64,000 bases of DNA from CAVYUC01 sp963771595 (GCA_963771595.1 CAVYUC010000022.1:30011-94010); one strand, 5' to 3'. Numbered from the stretch's first letter, positions 25,685 through 33,767 are shown. A program made the numbers and translations. Notes: generated by a model from the letters alone, not told the origin.

Positions 25685-27454
25685 GTGCCGGAACATAAAA
25701 CATACAGAAGAAAAGTATTTCTCTATTTCATTGCAGTATTTGTTGTTTTTACTGTGGCAGTGCTGCTTTTCCAGCTCAACCGTGAAAAACGGTATAAAAC
25801 GGAACAGTTGGAAAATACACTTGAAAATGTAACAGAAATTACCAACAACTACATTCAAAAATATCATCTGGTTGAAAATAGCAATTTCCAAAAAGCTGAT
25901 TCCCTGAAAGACCTCCTCCGGCAACCTAACCTCAGGATCACTGTTATCAGTAAAACCGGCAAAGTTTTGTACGACAGCTTTGTAAACGACTATCCGGAAA
26001 TGGAAAACCATCTTGAACGGCCCGAAATTCAGAAAGCACTTTATTCCGGTTCAGGTTCAAATATCCGCTTTTCAAATACCACAAAGCAGGAATTCTATTA
26101 TTTCGCCAAAAATTATGACGGTTATTTTGTCCGTGCAGCCATGGTGTACAACCTCCAGCTTGAACATTTTTTAAAAGGCGAGCGCTATTTCATTTTTTTC
26201 ATTCTGTTTATGTTTTTAGTGATTTGGCTGCTGGTAAATGTGGTTACGAAACAACTTTCCATCTCCGTCACCAAGCTAAAGGATTTTGCAATAAAAGCCG
26301 GTCACAATGAGCCAATAGAAGCGGAAAGCGACTTTCCGGAAAACGAACTGGGCGAAATTGGGTCGCAAATTGTGAAAATTTATAAAAACCTGAAGAAAAC
26401 AAAAGACGACCTGTCACTTGAAAAAGAGCGCTTTTTTAACCACATGAATATTCTCAACGAAGGAATTGCGTTCTTCACTCCTCAAAAGGAAAAGATGCTG
26501 GCCAACAGCCATTTTATTCAGTACATCAGTATAATTTCGGATACATCGACCATTTCGGCAGATCATATTTTTTCCATTCCTGAATTCAAAAAGATCAATA
26601 CTTTTCTTAAAAAACACCTGGATTCGGGGACCGAATTTCAATCCCATGAGTTGCCGCAAACCGAATACACCATCAACAAAAACGAACGTTATTTCAAGCT
26701 GCTGTGTATCATTTTTGCCGATAAGAATTTTGAGATTTTAATTACCGACATTACAAGGCCTGAAAAACGGCGGCTGCTGAAACAACAGCTTACATCGAAC
26801 ATAGCACACGAATTGAAAACGCCGCTGGCATCAATAAGAGGTTACCTGGAGACGCTGATGAACAACGACAAGATCGATAAGGAGAAACAGCATTATTTTA
26901 TTCAGCGGGCATTTAACCAAACCGAACGGCTGAACTTTTTGCTGAACGATATTTCATTGCTCAATAACATTGAAGACGCAGGTGAATTATTTGAAATAAA
27001 ACCGGTTGTCATTAAAAACATTGTGCACGATGTGGTTGAAAACCTTGAAAACAGGTTAACTGTCAAAAACATGAAATGCAAATTATATATCGATGAAGAC
27101 ATAGTGGTAAACGGAAATGATTCGCTGTTGTCTTCTGTATTTCAAAACCTGCTTGAAAATTCAATAAATTATGCCGGTCGAAATGTAACCATCGAAATCA
27201 AAAATTACATGGAAGACAAGAAGTTCCACTATTTTTCCTATTCGGATGACGGAGTGGGGATTCCGGAAGAACACCTGCAACGTATTTTCGAGCGGTTTTA
27301 CCGTGTCGATTCAGGTCGCACGCGCGAAATGGGAGGAACTGGATTGGGGCTTTCCATCGTTAAAAATGCCATCCAACTGCACAAAGGAAACATTTCGGCC
27401 CGCAACAAACAGGAAAGGGGAATTGAGTTTTTATTTACATTGGCGAAACAGTAA
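25685..27454 (+). CDS. phoR: PhoR-type sensor histidine kinase
   Basis: 589 residues from a GTG start (VPEHKTYRRKVFLYF); no ATG in frame lies nearer the first helix. Helix 1 (about 10-30), a periplasmic domain of about 130 residues, helix 2 (about 163-183), a HAMP-like linker, a PAS-like region (about 240-350), HisKA with SNIAHELKTPLASIRGYLE, and a HATPase with DDGVGIPEEHLQRIFERFY and GGTGLGLSIVKNA. Unlike the kinase at 15387 it has a real periplasmic domain. A palindromic repeat and an A/T-rich hairpin follow the stop codon. Confidence 0.93.
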   Translation: MPEHKTYRRKVFLYFIAVFVVFTVAVLLFQLNREKRYKTEQLENTLENVTEITNNYIQKYHLVENSNFQKADSLKDLLRQPNLRITVISKTGKVLYDSFVNDYPEMENHLERPEIQKALYSGSGSNIRFSNTTKQEFYYFAKNYDGYFVRAAMVYNLQLEHFLKGERYFIFFILFMFLVIWLLVNVVTKQLSISVTKLKDFAIKAGHNEPIEAESDFPENELGEIGSQIVKIYKNLKKTKDDLSLEKERFFNHMNILNEGIAFFTPQKEKMLANSHFIQYISIISDTSTISADHIFSIPEFKKINTFLKKHLDSGTEFQSHELPQTEYTINKNERYFKLLCIIFADKNFEILITDITRPEKRRLLKQQLTSNIAHELKTPLASIRGYLETLMNNDKIDKEKQHYFIQRAFNQTERLNFLLNDISLLNNIEDAGELFEIKPVVIKNIVHDVVENLENRLTVKNMKCKLYIDEDIVVNGNDSLLSSVFQNLLENSINYAGRNVTIEIKNYMEDKKFHYFSYSDDGVGIPEEHLQRIFERFYRVDSGRTREMGGTGLGLSIVKNAIQLHKGNISARNKQERGIEFLFTLAKQ

Positions 27455-27469
27455 AAAGCCCCCTCTCGC

Positions 27470-27486
27470 TCTCCCCGAAGGGGAGA
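27470..27486. repeat. Palindromic repeat after phoR
   Basis: TCTCCCCGAAGGGGAGA, a perfect 7-bp stem with a GAA loop, just after the phoR stop in the context CCCCCTCTCGC. It is the same style as the elements between pstS and pstC and after pit. Confidence 0.65.
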
Positions 27487-27535
27487 TGATGAATATTTAC
27501 TTTCTGGTTTCTGAAGGAAAAAAATATTAAGACAA

Positions 27536-27585
27536 TTTGCAGTTGAATTTAAGATAATTTGCAATTCAACTGCAAATTATCTTAA
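27536..27585 (+). terminator. Overlapping inverted repeats, possible pst-pho operon terminator
   Basis: Two perfect inverted repeats share sequence. TTTGCAGTTGAAT (27536-27548) pairs with ATTCAACTGCAAA (27564-27576). TTAAGATAATTTGCA (27549-27563) pairs with TGCAAATTATCTTAA (27571-27585), loop ATTCAAC. Only one can form at a time. The second is the more stable-looking and is followed by an A/T-rich tail, so a terminator is the simplest reading, though the T-run is weak. Confidence 0.5.
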
Positions 27586-27745
27586 TAACGAAAATTTTTC
27601 CACTTGAATTGGCCTTACATAAACGGATCAGCCCAATAAACCGCAGGTATACTAATGTTTTGAATACAGATGAATCGCGCAATTATTACGATCAGTATTA
27701 CATGCGTTGGTAATTCACTACCTTTACTCAAAATTATAACATTAT

Positions 27746-27976
27746 ATGAGTATAGCAGCAATTTTTGATATGGATGGGGTGATTGTTGACAACGGCAAAT
27801 ATCACCTGAAAGCATGGGAAGAATTCTGTAACCGGCACAACATTTCGCCAGGAAATTCTTCACAAAAAATAGCTGAATCATCAAATAAAGAGCTCGTTGG
27901 GCGAATATCCGGCAAATGCCGGATGGCTGAACTTACTCAATGGATTGTTGATAGTGACAAAGTGATAACTTTTTAA
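27746..27976 (+). pseudogene. Truncated HAD-family phosphatase/phosphoglucomutase fragment
   Basis: 76 residues. The first 35 are a clear HAD subfamily I (beta-phosphoglucomutase-like) start: FDMDGVIVDNGKYHLKAWEEF with the catalytic DxD. A normal family member has about 210-220 residues, with the cap and the remaining motifs. After NRHNISPG the sequence no longer resembles the family and ends at 27976; no continuing HAD frame is visible. It is a 5' remnant at the border between the phosphate cluster and the arsenic genes. Confidence 0.7.
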
Positions 27977-28012
27977 ATAGCCGAGGGATTGTTTTGATTA
28001 AAAAAATTCCTT

Positions 28013-28036
28013 TATCTTTGTTCGTCATTTTACGAA
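28013..28036 (+). promoter_or_regulatory. arsR promoter -7 element and adjoining operator
   Basis: TATCTTTG (28013-28020) matches TAnnTTTG exactly. It is directly followed by the dyad TTCGT(CATTTT)ACGAA at 28021-28036, which covers the expected transcription start. The left half extends to TTGTTCGT from 28018. The same half-site is repeated upstream of the next gene (28357), so this is very probably the binding site of the encoded ArsR. Confidence 0.65.
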
Positions 28037-28042
28037 TTGAAT

Positions 28043-28342
28043 ATGACAACTAAAAATGTAATAACAGATAAACAACAAAAAGCAGCCCGTTACGCAAAAG
28101 CGATGGGTCATCCTGTCAGAATGTATGTTTTGAAGCTGCTGTCCAATCAAAGTTGTTGCTACAGCGGCGATTTGAGCGACGAACTTCCCATTGCAAAATC
28201 TACGCTTTCCCAGCATTTAAAAGAATTAAAAGATGCAGGATTAATACAGGGCGAAATTGAAGCACCCAGAATAAAATATTGTATAAACAAAGAAAACTGG
28301 CAAGAGGCGCAGTTTCTTTTTAAAGAGTTTTTTAAAATCTAA
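28043..28342 (+). CDS. arsR: ArsR/SmtB-family transcriptional repressor
   Basis: 99 residues from the ATG at 28043 (an in-frame TTG two codons earlier is less likely). Winged helix with PVRMYVLKLLSNQ, the recognition helix KSTLSQHLKELKDAGLI, and a wing. A Cys-Cys pair (SCCYSGDL, about residues 38-39) stands near the DNA-binding helix, as in arsenic-responsive ArsR proteins, so trivalent arsenic binding is likely. It is followed by arsE-arsF-arsG, which it probably represses together with itself. Confidence 0.9.
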   Translation: MTTKNVITDKQQKAARYAKAMGHPVRMYVLKLLSNQSCCYSGDLSDELPIAKSTLSQHLKELKDAGLIQGEIEAPRIKYCINKENWQEAQFLFKEFFKI

Positions 28343-28356
28343 AAAATTTAACCTGA

Positions 28357-28385
28357 TTGTTCGTAATTCTGCGAAGAACGAACAA
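28357..28385 (+). promoter_or_regulatory. Second ArsR operator, upstream of arsE
   Basis: TTGTTCGT (28357-28364) and ACGAACAA (28378-28385) form a perfect 8-bp inverted repeat with a 13-base spacer; the inner part TTCGTAATTCTGCGAA mirrors the arsR operator at 28021 (shared TTCGTnATT). It lies 21 bases before the arsE ATG. This suggests a separately controlled promoter for arsEFG, but I see no clean -7 element here. Confidence 0.55.
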
Positions 28386-28406
28386 ATCGCAATTCATTCA
28401 AAAAAT

Positions 28407-28640
28407 ATGGAAATAAAAGTTTTAGGGACAGGTTGCCCAAAGTGTAAAGCGCTTGAAAAAGCGGTTCAAAATTCACTTAATGAATTGAATATTCGTGCAG
28501 ACGTGAGCAAAGTAGAAGATATTTTGCAAATAATGAAGTACGGTATAATGCATACACCGGCTTTGGTAATTGACGGGAAAGTGGTACTAAGCGGCAGATT
28601 GCCAAATGAAAAAGAATTAAAAAGTTTATTAACTCATTAA
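28407..28640 (+). CDS. arsE: ArsE-like small thioredoxin-family protein
   Basis: 77 residues with a glutaredoxin-like fold and the redox motif GTGCPKCKAL (CxxC at about 10-13), as in the TM0996/MTH895 family of tiny thioredoxins; the cis-Pro loop is HTPALVIDG. In Shewanella putrefaciens an arsEFG operon confers resistance to nitroaromatic arsenicals, with ArsE and ArsF acting in nitro-group reduction. The identical gene order here (followed by arsF and arsG) supports the name. Confidence 0.8.
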   Translation: MEIKVLGTGCPKCKALEKAVQNSLNELNIRADVSKVEDILQIMKYGIMHTPALVIDGKVVLSGRLPNEKELKSLLTH

Positions 28641-28655
28641 CTAAATTATACACCA

Positions 28656-29063
28656 ATGAAATCAAAAATCAACATCTTATTTTTTAGCGTTATTCTTTCA
28701 ATATTAGCAAGTTATAGTGTATTTGCTCAAACAACTTCCCAGGTGCAAACGAAAGAGAAAGCCAAAGTAGAGATGTATTATTTTCATTTTAATACAAGAT
28801 GCGAAACCTGTCGTGCAGTTGAATCGGAAGCACAGCAGGATGTAAAAGAATTGTTTGGTCGCGATGTAAGTTTTGCAGCATATAACCTTGACGAAACTGC
28901 AGGAGAGAAAAAAGGAAAGGAACTGGGAGTGAACAGCCAGGTTTTGCTGGTTATTAAAGGAGACAAAAGAGTTGATCTGACCAACGAAGGATTTTTATAT
29001 GCCAGAACTGACCCTGAAAAATTCAAAAAAATCATAGAAGAAAAAGTAAAGCCACTCCTTTAG
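28656..29063 (+). CDS. arsF: ArsF-like periplasmic thioredoxin-fold protein
   Basis: 135 residues. Signal peptide (ILFFSVILSILASYSVFA) followed by a thioredoxin-like domain with the CETC motif (NTRCETCRAVE, about 49-52). It matches the family annotated as nitrophenyl compound nitroreductase subunit ArsF. It lies 15 bases after arsE and 1 base before arsG. Export suggests it works in the periplasm with ArsG. Confidence 0.8.
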   Translation: MKSKINILFFSVILSILASYSVFAQTTSQVQTKEKAKVEMYYFHFNTRCETCRAVESEAQQDVKELFGRDVSFAAYNLDETAGEKKGKELGVNSQVLLVIKGDKRVDLTNEGFLYARTDPEKFKKIIEEKVKPLL

Positions 29064-29064
29064 T

Positions 29065-29766
29065 ATGGATAAATTTTTAAACGGACTGCTCGAAAACAGT
29101 TCGCTTCCATTTTTAACTGCAATATTATTGGGATTGATGACAGCTATTAGTCCATGTCCTCTTGCTACCAATATAACGGCTATTGGTTTTATAGGAAAAG
29201 ATATAGAGAACCGAACCCGGGTTTTTTACAATGGACTTGTATACACGTTTGGCAGAGCATTAACTTATACAATAATCGCTTTCACCATTTTTTTGGGAGC
29301 CGACCAATTTAAGTTATCGGGAATATTTCAGAAATATGGTGAAAAGATTATTGGTCCTTTGCTAATTTTAATTGGCCTTTTTATGCTCAATATTTTGAAG
29401 TTGAAATTTCCGGGTATGGGAAAATTCACCAAACGATTCGAAGAAAATGGCACCAAAAACTACTGGGATGTGCTTTTATTGGGGATATTGTTTGCATTGG
29501 CCTTCTGTCCGTATAGCGGGGTGCTTTATTTCGGAATGCTGATTCCCATAACCATTGGCAGTGCATCAGGATTATATCTGCCGGTAATTTTTGCCATTGC
29601 AACCGGAGTTCCCGTAATCCTTTTTGCCTGGCTTATTGCTTTTTCAATTTCCCGGGCAGGAGTTTTATTCAACAGGTTAAAAATATTTGAAAAATGGTTC
29701 AGACAAATAATATCAGTGATCTTTATTCTGGTTGGACTGTATTATATTATCACAATTTTCCTTTAA
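29065..29766 (+). CDS. arsG: ArsG-like aromatic arsenical efflux permease
   Basis: 233 residues, about six membrane helices, related to the DsbD/CcdA transporter fold: ISPCPLATNITAIGFIG, YTFGRALTYTIIAF and LAFCPYSGVLYFGMLIP, where the CP pairs mirror the Cys-Pro pairs of CcdA. The ArsG family exports trivalent aromatic arsenicals such as aminobenzylarsenicals. Overlap-close to arsF; one transcript with arsE and arsF. Confidence 0.82.
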   Translation: MDKFLNGLLENSSLPFLTAILLGLMTAISPCPLATNITAIGFIGKDIENRTRVFYNGLVYTFGRALTYTIIAFTIFLGADQFKLSGIFQKYGEKIIGPLLILIGLFMLNILKLKFPGMGKFTKRFEENGTKNYWDVLLLGILFALAFCPYSGVLYFGMLIPITIGSASGLYLPVIFAIATGVPVILFAWLIAFSISRAGVLFNRLKIFEKWFRQIISVIFILVGLYYIITIFL

Positions 29767-29839
29767 ATCATGGCTGCCGGGATTATTGTCGTTGGTCATA
29801 CTTTTCAACTATTTGTTTTAAAACTTAAAATGAAATAAC

Positions 29840-30613
29840 ATGAAAACAAATTCAATCGGTTTTATTGGCGGAGGAAGAATCACACGGATTATTCTTCAGG
29901 GTTTATCAAATAAAAAAACATTGCCCGAGAGCGTAAAAGTGTATGAACCAAATACTGAAATCCTAAACGCATTGCAAGCTGAATTTCCGAAATTGACAGC
30001 TGCCGGTTCTGCTGCCAATGCCGCAACACAAGACATCGTTTTTATTGCCGTTCATCCGCCGGTTGTAATGGAAAGCTTGCAGGCTATAAAAGAATCAGTT
30101 TCAGAAAAAACGATAGTTATTTCACTGGCACCAAAAATTACGCTCGAAAAAATGGCATCGGTTCTGCAAACAAAAAAGCTCGTACGGATGATTCCCAACG
30201 CCACTTCATTTATCAATAAAGGATACAATCCACTAACTTTTTCTTCCGATTTCGATGAAAAAGAAAAAAAGCAAGTATTAAAATTGCTGAAAAAGCTGGG
30301 CAAAACCTTTGAAACAGAAGAAGCTAAACTGGAAAGTTACGCCATTGTTTCTGCTATGCTGCCTACCTATTTCTGGTTTCAATGGCAGGAAATGGAAAAC
30401 ATTGCACTTGAAACCGGACTTACGGCTGAAGAAGCTCAGAAAGCAGTTTCATCAACCCTGAAAAAAGCATGGAAACTGTATTATAAATCGGGTTTAACTC
30501 CTGACAAAGTAATGGATTTAATTCCGGTAAAACCCATTGGAGAAAACGAAGCGGAAATAAAAAATATTCTGAATACCAAACTGATTGGGTTGTTTGGAAA
30601 GATTAAACCGTAG
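29840..30613 (+). CDS. Divergent pyrroline-5-carboxylate reductase-like protein
   Basis: 257 residues. N-terminal Rossmann fold with GFIGGGRITRIILQGL and VFIAVHPPVV; C-terminal helical domain (about 160-257) that aligns with the ProC dimerisation domain. The usual SGSGPAY motif of ProC reads SAMLPTYFW here, so proline synthesis is doubtful and an altered substrate is likely. It lies between the two arsenic modules and is read in the same direction, so it may belong to the arsenic transcript. Confidence 0.75.
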   Translation: MKTNSIGFIGGGRITRIILQGLSNKKTLPESVKVYEPNTEILNALQAEFPKLTAAGSAANAATQDIVFIAVHPPVVMESLQAIKESVSEKTIVISLAPKITLEKMASVLQTKKLVRMIPNATSFINKGYNPLTFSSDFDEKEKKQVLKLLKKLGKTFETEEAKLESYAIVSAMLPTYFWFQWQEMENIALETGLTAEEAQKAVSSTLKKAWKLYYKSGLTPDKVMDLIPVKPIGENEAEIKNILNTKLIGLFGKIKP

Positions 30614-30693
30614 CTTATTATTGGATAAATCCCAAATAATATAAAGAGTAACAATGTCTGATTTTATCTACTAAAAATTCAATAACTGCTGAC

Positions 30694-31443
30694 ATGTTGT
30701 ACTTTATTGTTTCAATCATAATACTGGCCGCTTCGTTTTTATTTTCCATGTTGGGGCTGGGAGGGGCTCTAATTTATGTTCCCATTCTTAAGTGGGCAGG
30801 TTTTCCGATGAAAGAAGTGGCAATTCCTTTAGCATTGTTGCTCAATGGTATTACCACGCTTATTGCATTAATCGCATATTTCAGGAATAAGTTAGTCGAC
30901 GTTAAAGGCGGCATGGCAATGACAATTTTTGCGTTTGCGTTTGCACCTGTCGGAGCAATTGTATCAGATAAATTACCTGTTAATATTCTATTGATCTTTT
31001 TTTCCATTGCCGTTTTTGTAGCGGCCGGTAGAATGTTTTTTATGTCCCGGAAACCTGAGCCGACGAAAATTATGTCTTTTAAAAAGCGTGCAATTATCGG
31101 CGCCATAATTGGCATCTTTGCAGGTTTCGTTGCCGGTTTGTTAGGAATTGGCGGAGGGTTTATTATGGCTCCTCTTCTGATGTGGATGGGATACGAAACT
31201 AAAAAAGCTGCTGCTACTTCGGCATTTGCAGTTACGTTTTCTTCTTTTTCCGGTTTTCTCGGACATGTGGCACAGGGACATTTCAACTGGACACTAACAG
31301 TTTTCCTTACCATAGCAGTTGTAGCGGGTGCCTGGCTCGGAAGTAACTTTATGGCTACCAGAGCCAAATCGCAACGGGTTAAACAAATTTTTGCCCTAGT
31401 GTTGTTTGCTATCGCCGTGAAGTTAATTGCAGGAATAATCTAA
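30694..31443 (+). CDS. TauE/SafE-family sulfite/anion exporter-like permease
   Basis: 249 residues, about eight membrane helices, two repeats. Signatures are the N-terminal LGGALIYVPIL and the C-terminal GFVAGLLGIGGGFIMAPLLMWMG, both typical of TauE/SafE/DUF81. Members export sulfite, sulfoacetate or other anions. The substrate here is unknown; position in an arsenic cluster makes transport of a thiol- or arsenic-related anion possible (inference). Confidence 0.85.
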   Translation: MLYFIVSIIILAASFLFSMLGLGGALIYVPILKWAGFPMKEVAIPLALLLNGITTLIALIAYFRNKLVDVKGGMAMTIFAFAFAPVGAIVSDKLPVNILLIFFSIAVFVAAGRMFFMSRKPEPTKIMSFKKRAIIGAIIGIFAGFVAGLLGIGGGFIMAPLLMWMGYETKKAAATSAFAVTFSSFSGFLGHVAQGHFNWTLTVFLTIAVVAGAWLGSNFMATRAKSQRVKQIFALVLFAIAVKLIAGII

Positions 31444-31473
31444 TGAATTCATAAATATTTAAAATTAAAAATC

Positions 31474-32073
31474 ATGGTAAATCCAAAAGAATGGCTCGAA
31501 TTCGGGCAAAAATTTCACGGACACAAATGTCCGGCTATGCCAAATGGCTTGAGAGTAGGTTCAGCAGCAATGAATGCCCTTGGTGTTGAGCGCACCGGCG
31601 ACAGTGCCTTACATGCTATCCTCGACCTGGGTGACAACCACTGCGCTACCTGTTTTGCTGATGGAATTCAGGTAATCACAGGTTGTACGTTCGGGAAAGG
31701 TAATATTGAGAAAACGTATAAAGGAAAATGGGCGCTAACTTTAATTGACAAAAAAACGAACCGTGCCGTACGTGCGACTCCAACTGCTGAAGCAATGCTG
31801 GCGAATAAAAAAACCGATTTTTTTAAAAACTACCGTGAAAAAGGCGTACCGCCAACACAAGTTCCTGATGCAGTGGTTGAACCTTTGGTCGTCAAAGTAA
31901 TGAATGCACCCGAAGATATGATGATGAAAATATCGGAGGTTTTTGAATACCAATGGAAGCAGCCTGTACACTCATTCAATAGTTTTGTTTGTGAGGAATG
32001 TGGAGAAATGACAGTTATGGAATACGGGCGGGTTAAAGGCGACAAAAAAGTTTGCATGGATTGTGCAAATTAA
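31474..32073 (+). CDS. FmdE-family protein with C-terminal zinc ribbon
   Basis: 199 residues. N-terminal FmdE domain (formylmethanofuran dehydrogenase subunit E-like): FHGHKCPAMPNGLRVG and DNHCATCFADGIQVITGCTFGKGN, which hold the family's His and Cys ligands. The tail has a four-Cys ribbon (CEECGEM and VCMDCAN). Bacteria that lack methanogenesis carry such proteins with unknown function. It directly precedes the second arsR. Confidence 0.82.
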   Translation: MVNPKEWLEFGQKFHGHKCPAMPNGLRVGSAAMNALGVERTGDSALHAILDLGDNHCATCFADGIQVITGCTFGKGNIEKTYKGKWALTLIDKKTNRAVRATPTAEAMLANKKTDFFKNYREKGVPPTQVPDAVVEPLVVKVMNAPEDMMMKISEVFEYQWKQPVHSFNSFVCEECGEMTVMEYGRVKGDKKVCMDCAN

Positions 32074-32136
32074 TTGGCTGTAAATCAGTTTCTTTAAAGG
32101 GTGGATATTTTTTGTTCACCTTTTTTTCAAATTTTA

Positions 32137-32185
32137 TTGACGTATAAATACGTTATATAATTTATTTGACGTATATTTGCGTCAA
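32137..32185 (+). promoter_or_regulatory. Tandem operators and promoter of the second arsR
   Basis: Two palindromes start 29 bases apart with the same TTGACGTATA: 32137-32156 (inner dyad ACGTAT/ATACGT) and 32166-32185, TTGACGTATATTTGCGTCAA (arms TTGACG/CGTCAA). The exact -7 element TATATTTG (32172-32179) lies inside the second palindrome, so a bound repressor would block polymerase. The arsR ATG follows at 32201. The sequence differs from the operators of the first arsR. Confidence 0.65.
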
Positions 32186-32200
32186 ATTAATAAAAGTGAA

Positions 32201-32533
32201 ATGGTACAATCAAAAACAGAATTATTTGATGTTGCGCTGGCAGAAAAAGCATTGCTGTTTAAGGCACTGGCACATCCTGCCCGGCTGCGCATTTTGCAGT
32301 TTCTTGCTGAAACACCGTCATGTATTACCGGCAACATTTCCGATGAATTGCCACTGGGGCGCACCACAGTAAACCAGCATTTAAAAGAGCTTAAAAATGC
32401 CGGATTAATCCAGGGACATATTGATGGTGTAAAAACCAATTACTGCCTTAATCCCGACAAAATAAAGGAGCTGAAACTGGCTGTTCAATCCTTCCTGGGA
32501 AGTATAGAAATTGAGAATTATAAATGTGAATAG
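32201..32533 (+). CDS. arsR: ArsR/SmtB-family transcriptional repressor, second copy
   Basis: 110 residues from the ATG at 32201, chosen because an upstream TTG would start within the operator. Winged helix: LAHPARLRILQFLAE, recognition helix RTTVNQHLKELKNAGLIQG. Cysteines occur at PSC (about 40), NYC and near the C-terminus (YKCE), which could form an As(III) site. It ends 1 base before arsC and probably controls arsC-arsM-acr3. It is only distantly similar to the first ArsR. Confidence 0.9.
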   Translation: MVQSKTELFDVALAEKALLFKALAHPARLRILQFLAETPSCITGNISDELPLGRTTVNQHLKELKNAGLIQGHIDGVKTNYCLNPDKIKELKLAVQSFLGSIEIENYKCE

Positions 32534-32534
32534 T

Positions 32535-32963
32535 ATGAAAATATTGATTTTATGTACAGGAAACAGTTGCCGCAGTCAGATGGCACACGGTTTTTTGCAG
32601 TCGTTCGATAAAAACCTGGAAGTTTATTCAGCAGGAACCGAAGCTTCCGGAAAGTTAAACCACAAAGCTGTGGAGGTGATGCAGGAAATTGGCATTGATA
32701 TCAGTCACCATACATCCGACCCGGTTGAGAATTATCTGGGAGAAGAATGGGATTATGTGATTACGGTTTGCGGTGGCGCCAATGAAAACTGCCCGGCATT
32801 TTTGGGAAAGGTAAAACACAGGTTACACATCGGGTTCGACGATCCTTCGCATGCCACCGGCACCCCGGAGTTTATTCAAAGCGAATATTACAGGGTCAGG
32901 GATGAGATTAAAAATGCATTTTTCAAATTGTATAATGAAGAAATAAAAACAGAATTGGTATGA
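32535..32963 (+). CDS. arsC: Arsenate reductase, thioredoxin-coupled
   Basis: 142 residues with the low-molecular-weight phosphatase fold. The P-loop CTGNSCRS (C7-x5-R) carries the nucleophilic Cys; two further Cys lie in VCGGANENCP, as in the Cys10/Cys82/Cys89 relay of thioredoxin-coupled ArsC. It reduces arsenate to arsenite. The in-frame TTG at 32511 would overlap arsR, so the ATG at 32535 is preferred. The arsM start overlaps its end by four bases. Confidence 0.93.
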   Translation: MKILILCTGNSCRSQMAHGFLQSFDKNLEVYSAGTEASGKLNHKAVEVMQEIGIDISHHTSDPVENYLGEEWDYVITVCGGANENCPAFLGKVKHRLHIGFDDPSHATGTPEFIQSEYYRVRDEIKNAFFKLYNEEIKTELV

Positions 32964-33763
32964 AAGCAGAAAATATTAAACAGGTTGTAAAAGAAAAATA
33001 CAGCGAGATAGCCCGGCAAAGCAACATAATGGCACCAACTTCCTGCTGCGGTGGCACCGTTTGTTGTGGCGATGTAGAATTCAGCATGATTGGCGACGAT
33101 TATAAAAATCTGGCAGGATATAATCCGGATGCTGATTTGGGATTAGGTTGCGGAGTTCCAACCGAATTTGCCGGAATAAAAGAAGGCGATAATGTCCTGG
33201 ATTTGGGCAGCGGCGCTGGCAACGACTGTTTTGTTGCCCGATCAATTGTGGGGGAGAACGGAAAGGTTACCGGCCTCGATTTTTCCGAAGAGATGCTGGA
33301 AAAAGCAAATAAAAACCTGCAGAAAACAGGGTTTAAAAATATTGAATTTGTATCCGGAGATATTGATAATATGCCGTTACCGGAAAAGACGTTCGATGTA
33401 GTTATCAGCAATTGTGTACTGAACCTCGTTCCGGATAAACAAAAGGCATTTGCTGAAATTTACCGGGTGCTGAAACCTGGCGGCCATTTTTGTATTTCAG
33501 ATGTGGTTTTAAAAGGTGAATTGCCGGCCGGTATTCGGGAAGCTGCCGAAATGTACGCCGGATGTGTTTCCGGAGCGCTGCAAAAAGAGGATTACCTGGA
33601 AATAATCCGGCAGCAGGGATTTGCAGGAATTACTGTTCATATAGAAAAACCAACTCCTGTTCCTGATTCGGTTTTATCAGATTACCTCTCGGAGAATGAA
33701 ATAGAGGAATACAAAAAATCGGGAGCCGGAATTTTCAGTATTACCGTAACTGCAAACAAATAG
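32960..33763 (+). CDS. arsM: Arsenite S-adenosylmethionine methyltransferase
   Basis: 267 residues. SAM-binding motif VLDLGSGAGNDC (about 79-90). The three As(III)-binding cysteines known from ArsM enzymes have counterparts here: GLGCGVPTEFA, SNCVLNLVPD and YAGCVSGAL. An N-terminal Cys cluster SCCGGTVCCG is typical of the family. It methylates arsenite to mono-, di- and trimethyl forms in the cytoplasm. Coupled to arsC by a four-base overlap. Confidence 0.94.
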   Translation: MKAENIKQVVKEKYSEIARQSNIMAPTSCCGGTVCCGDVEFSMIGDDYKNLAGYNPDADLGLGCGVPTEFAGIKEGDNVLDLGSGAGNDCFVARSIVGENGKVTGLDFSEEMLEKANKNLQKTGFKNIEFVSGDIDNMPLPEKTFDVVISNCVLNLVPDKQKAFAEIYRVLKPGGHFCISDVVLKGELPAGIREAAEMYAGCVSGALQKEDYLEIIRQQGFAGITVHIEKPTPVPDSVLSDYLSENEIEEYKKSGAGIFSITVTANK

Positions 33764-33767
33764 TGAT

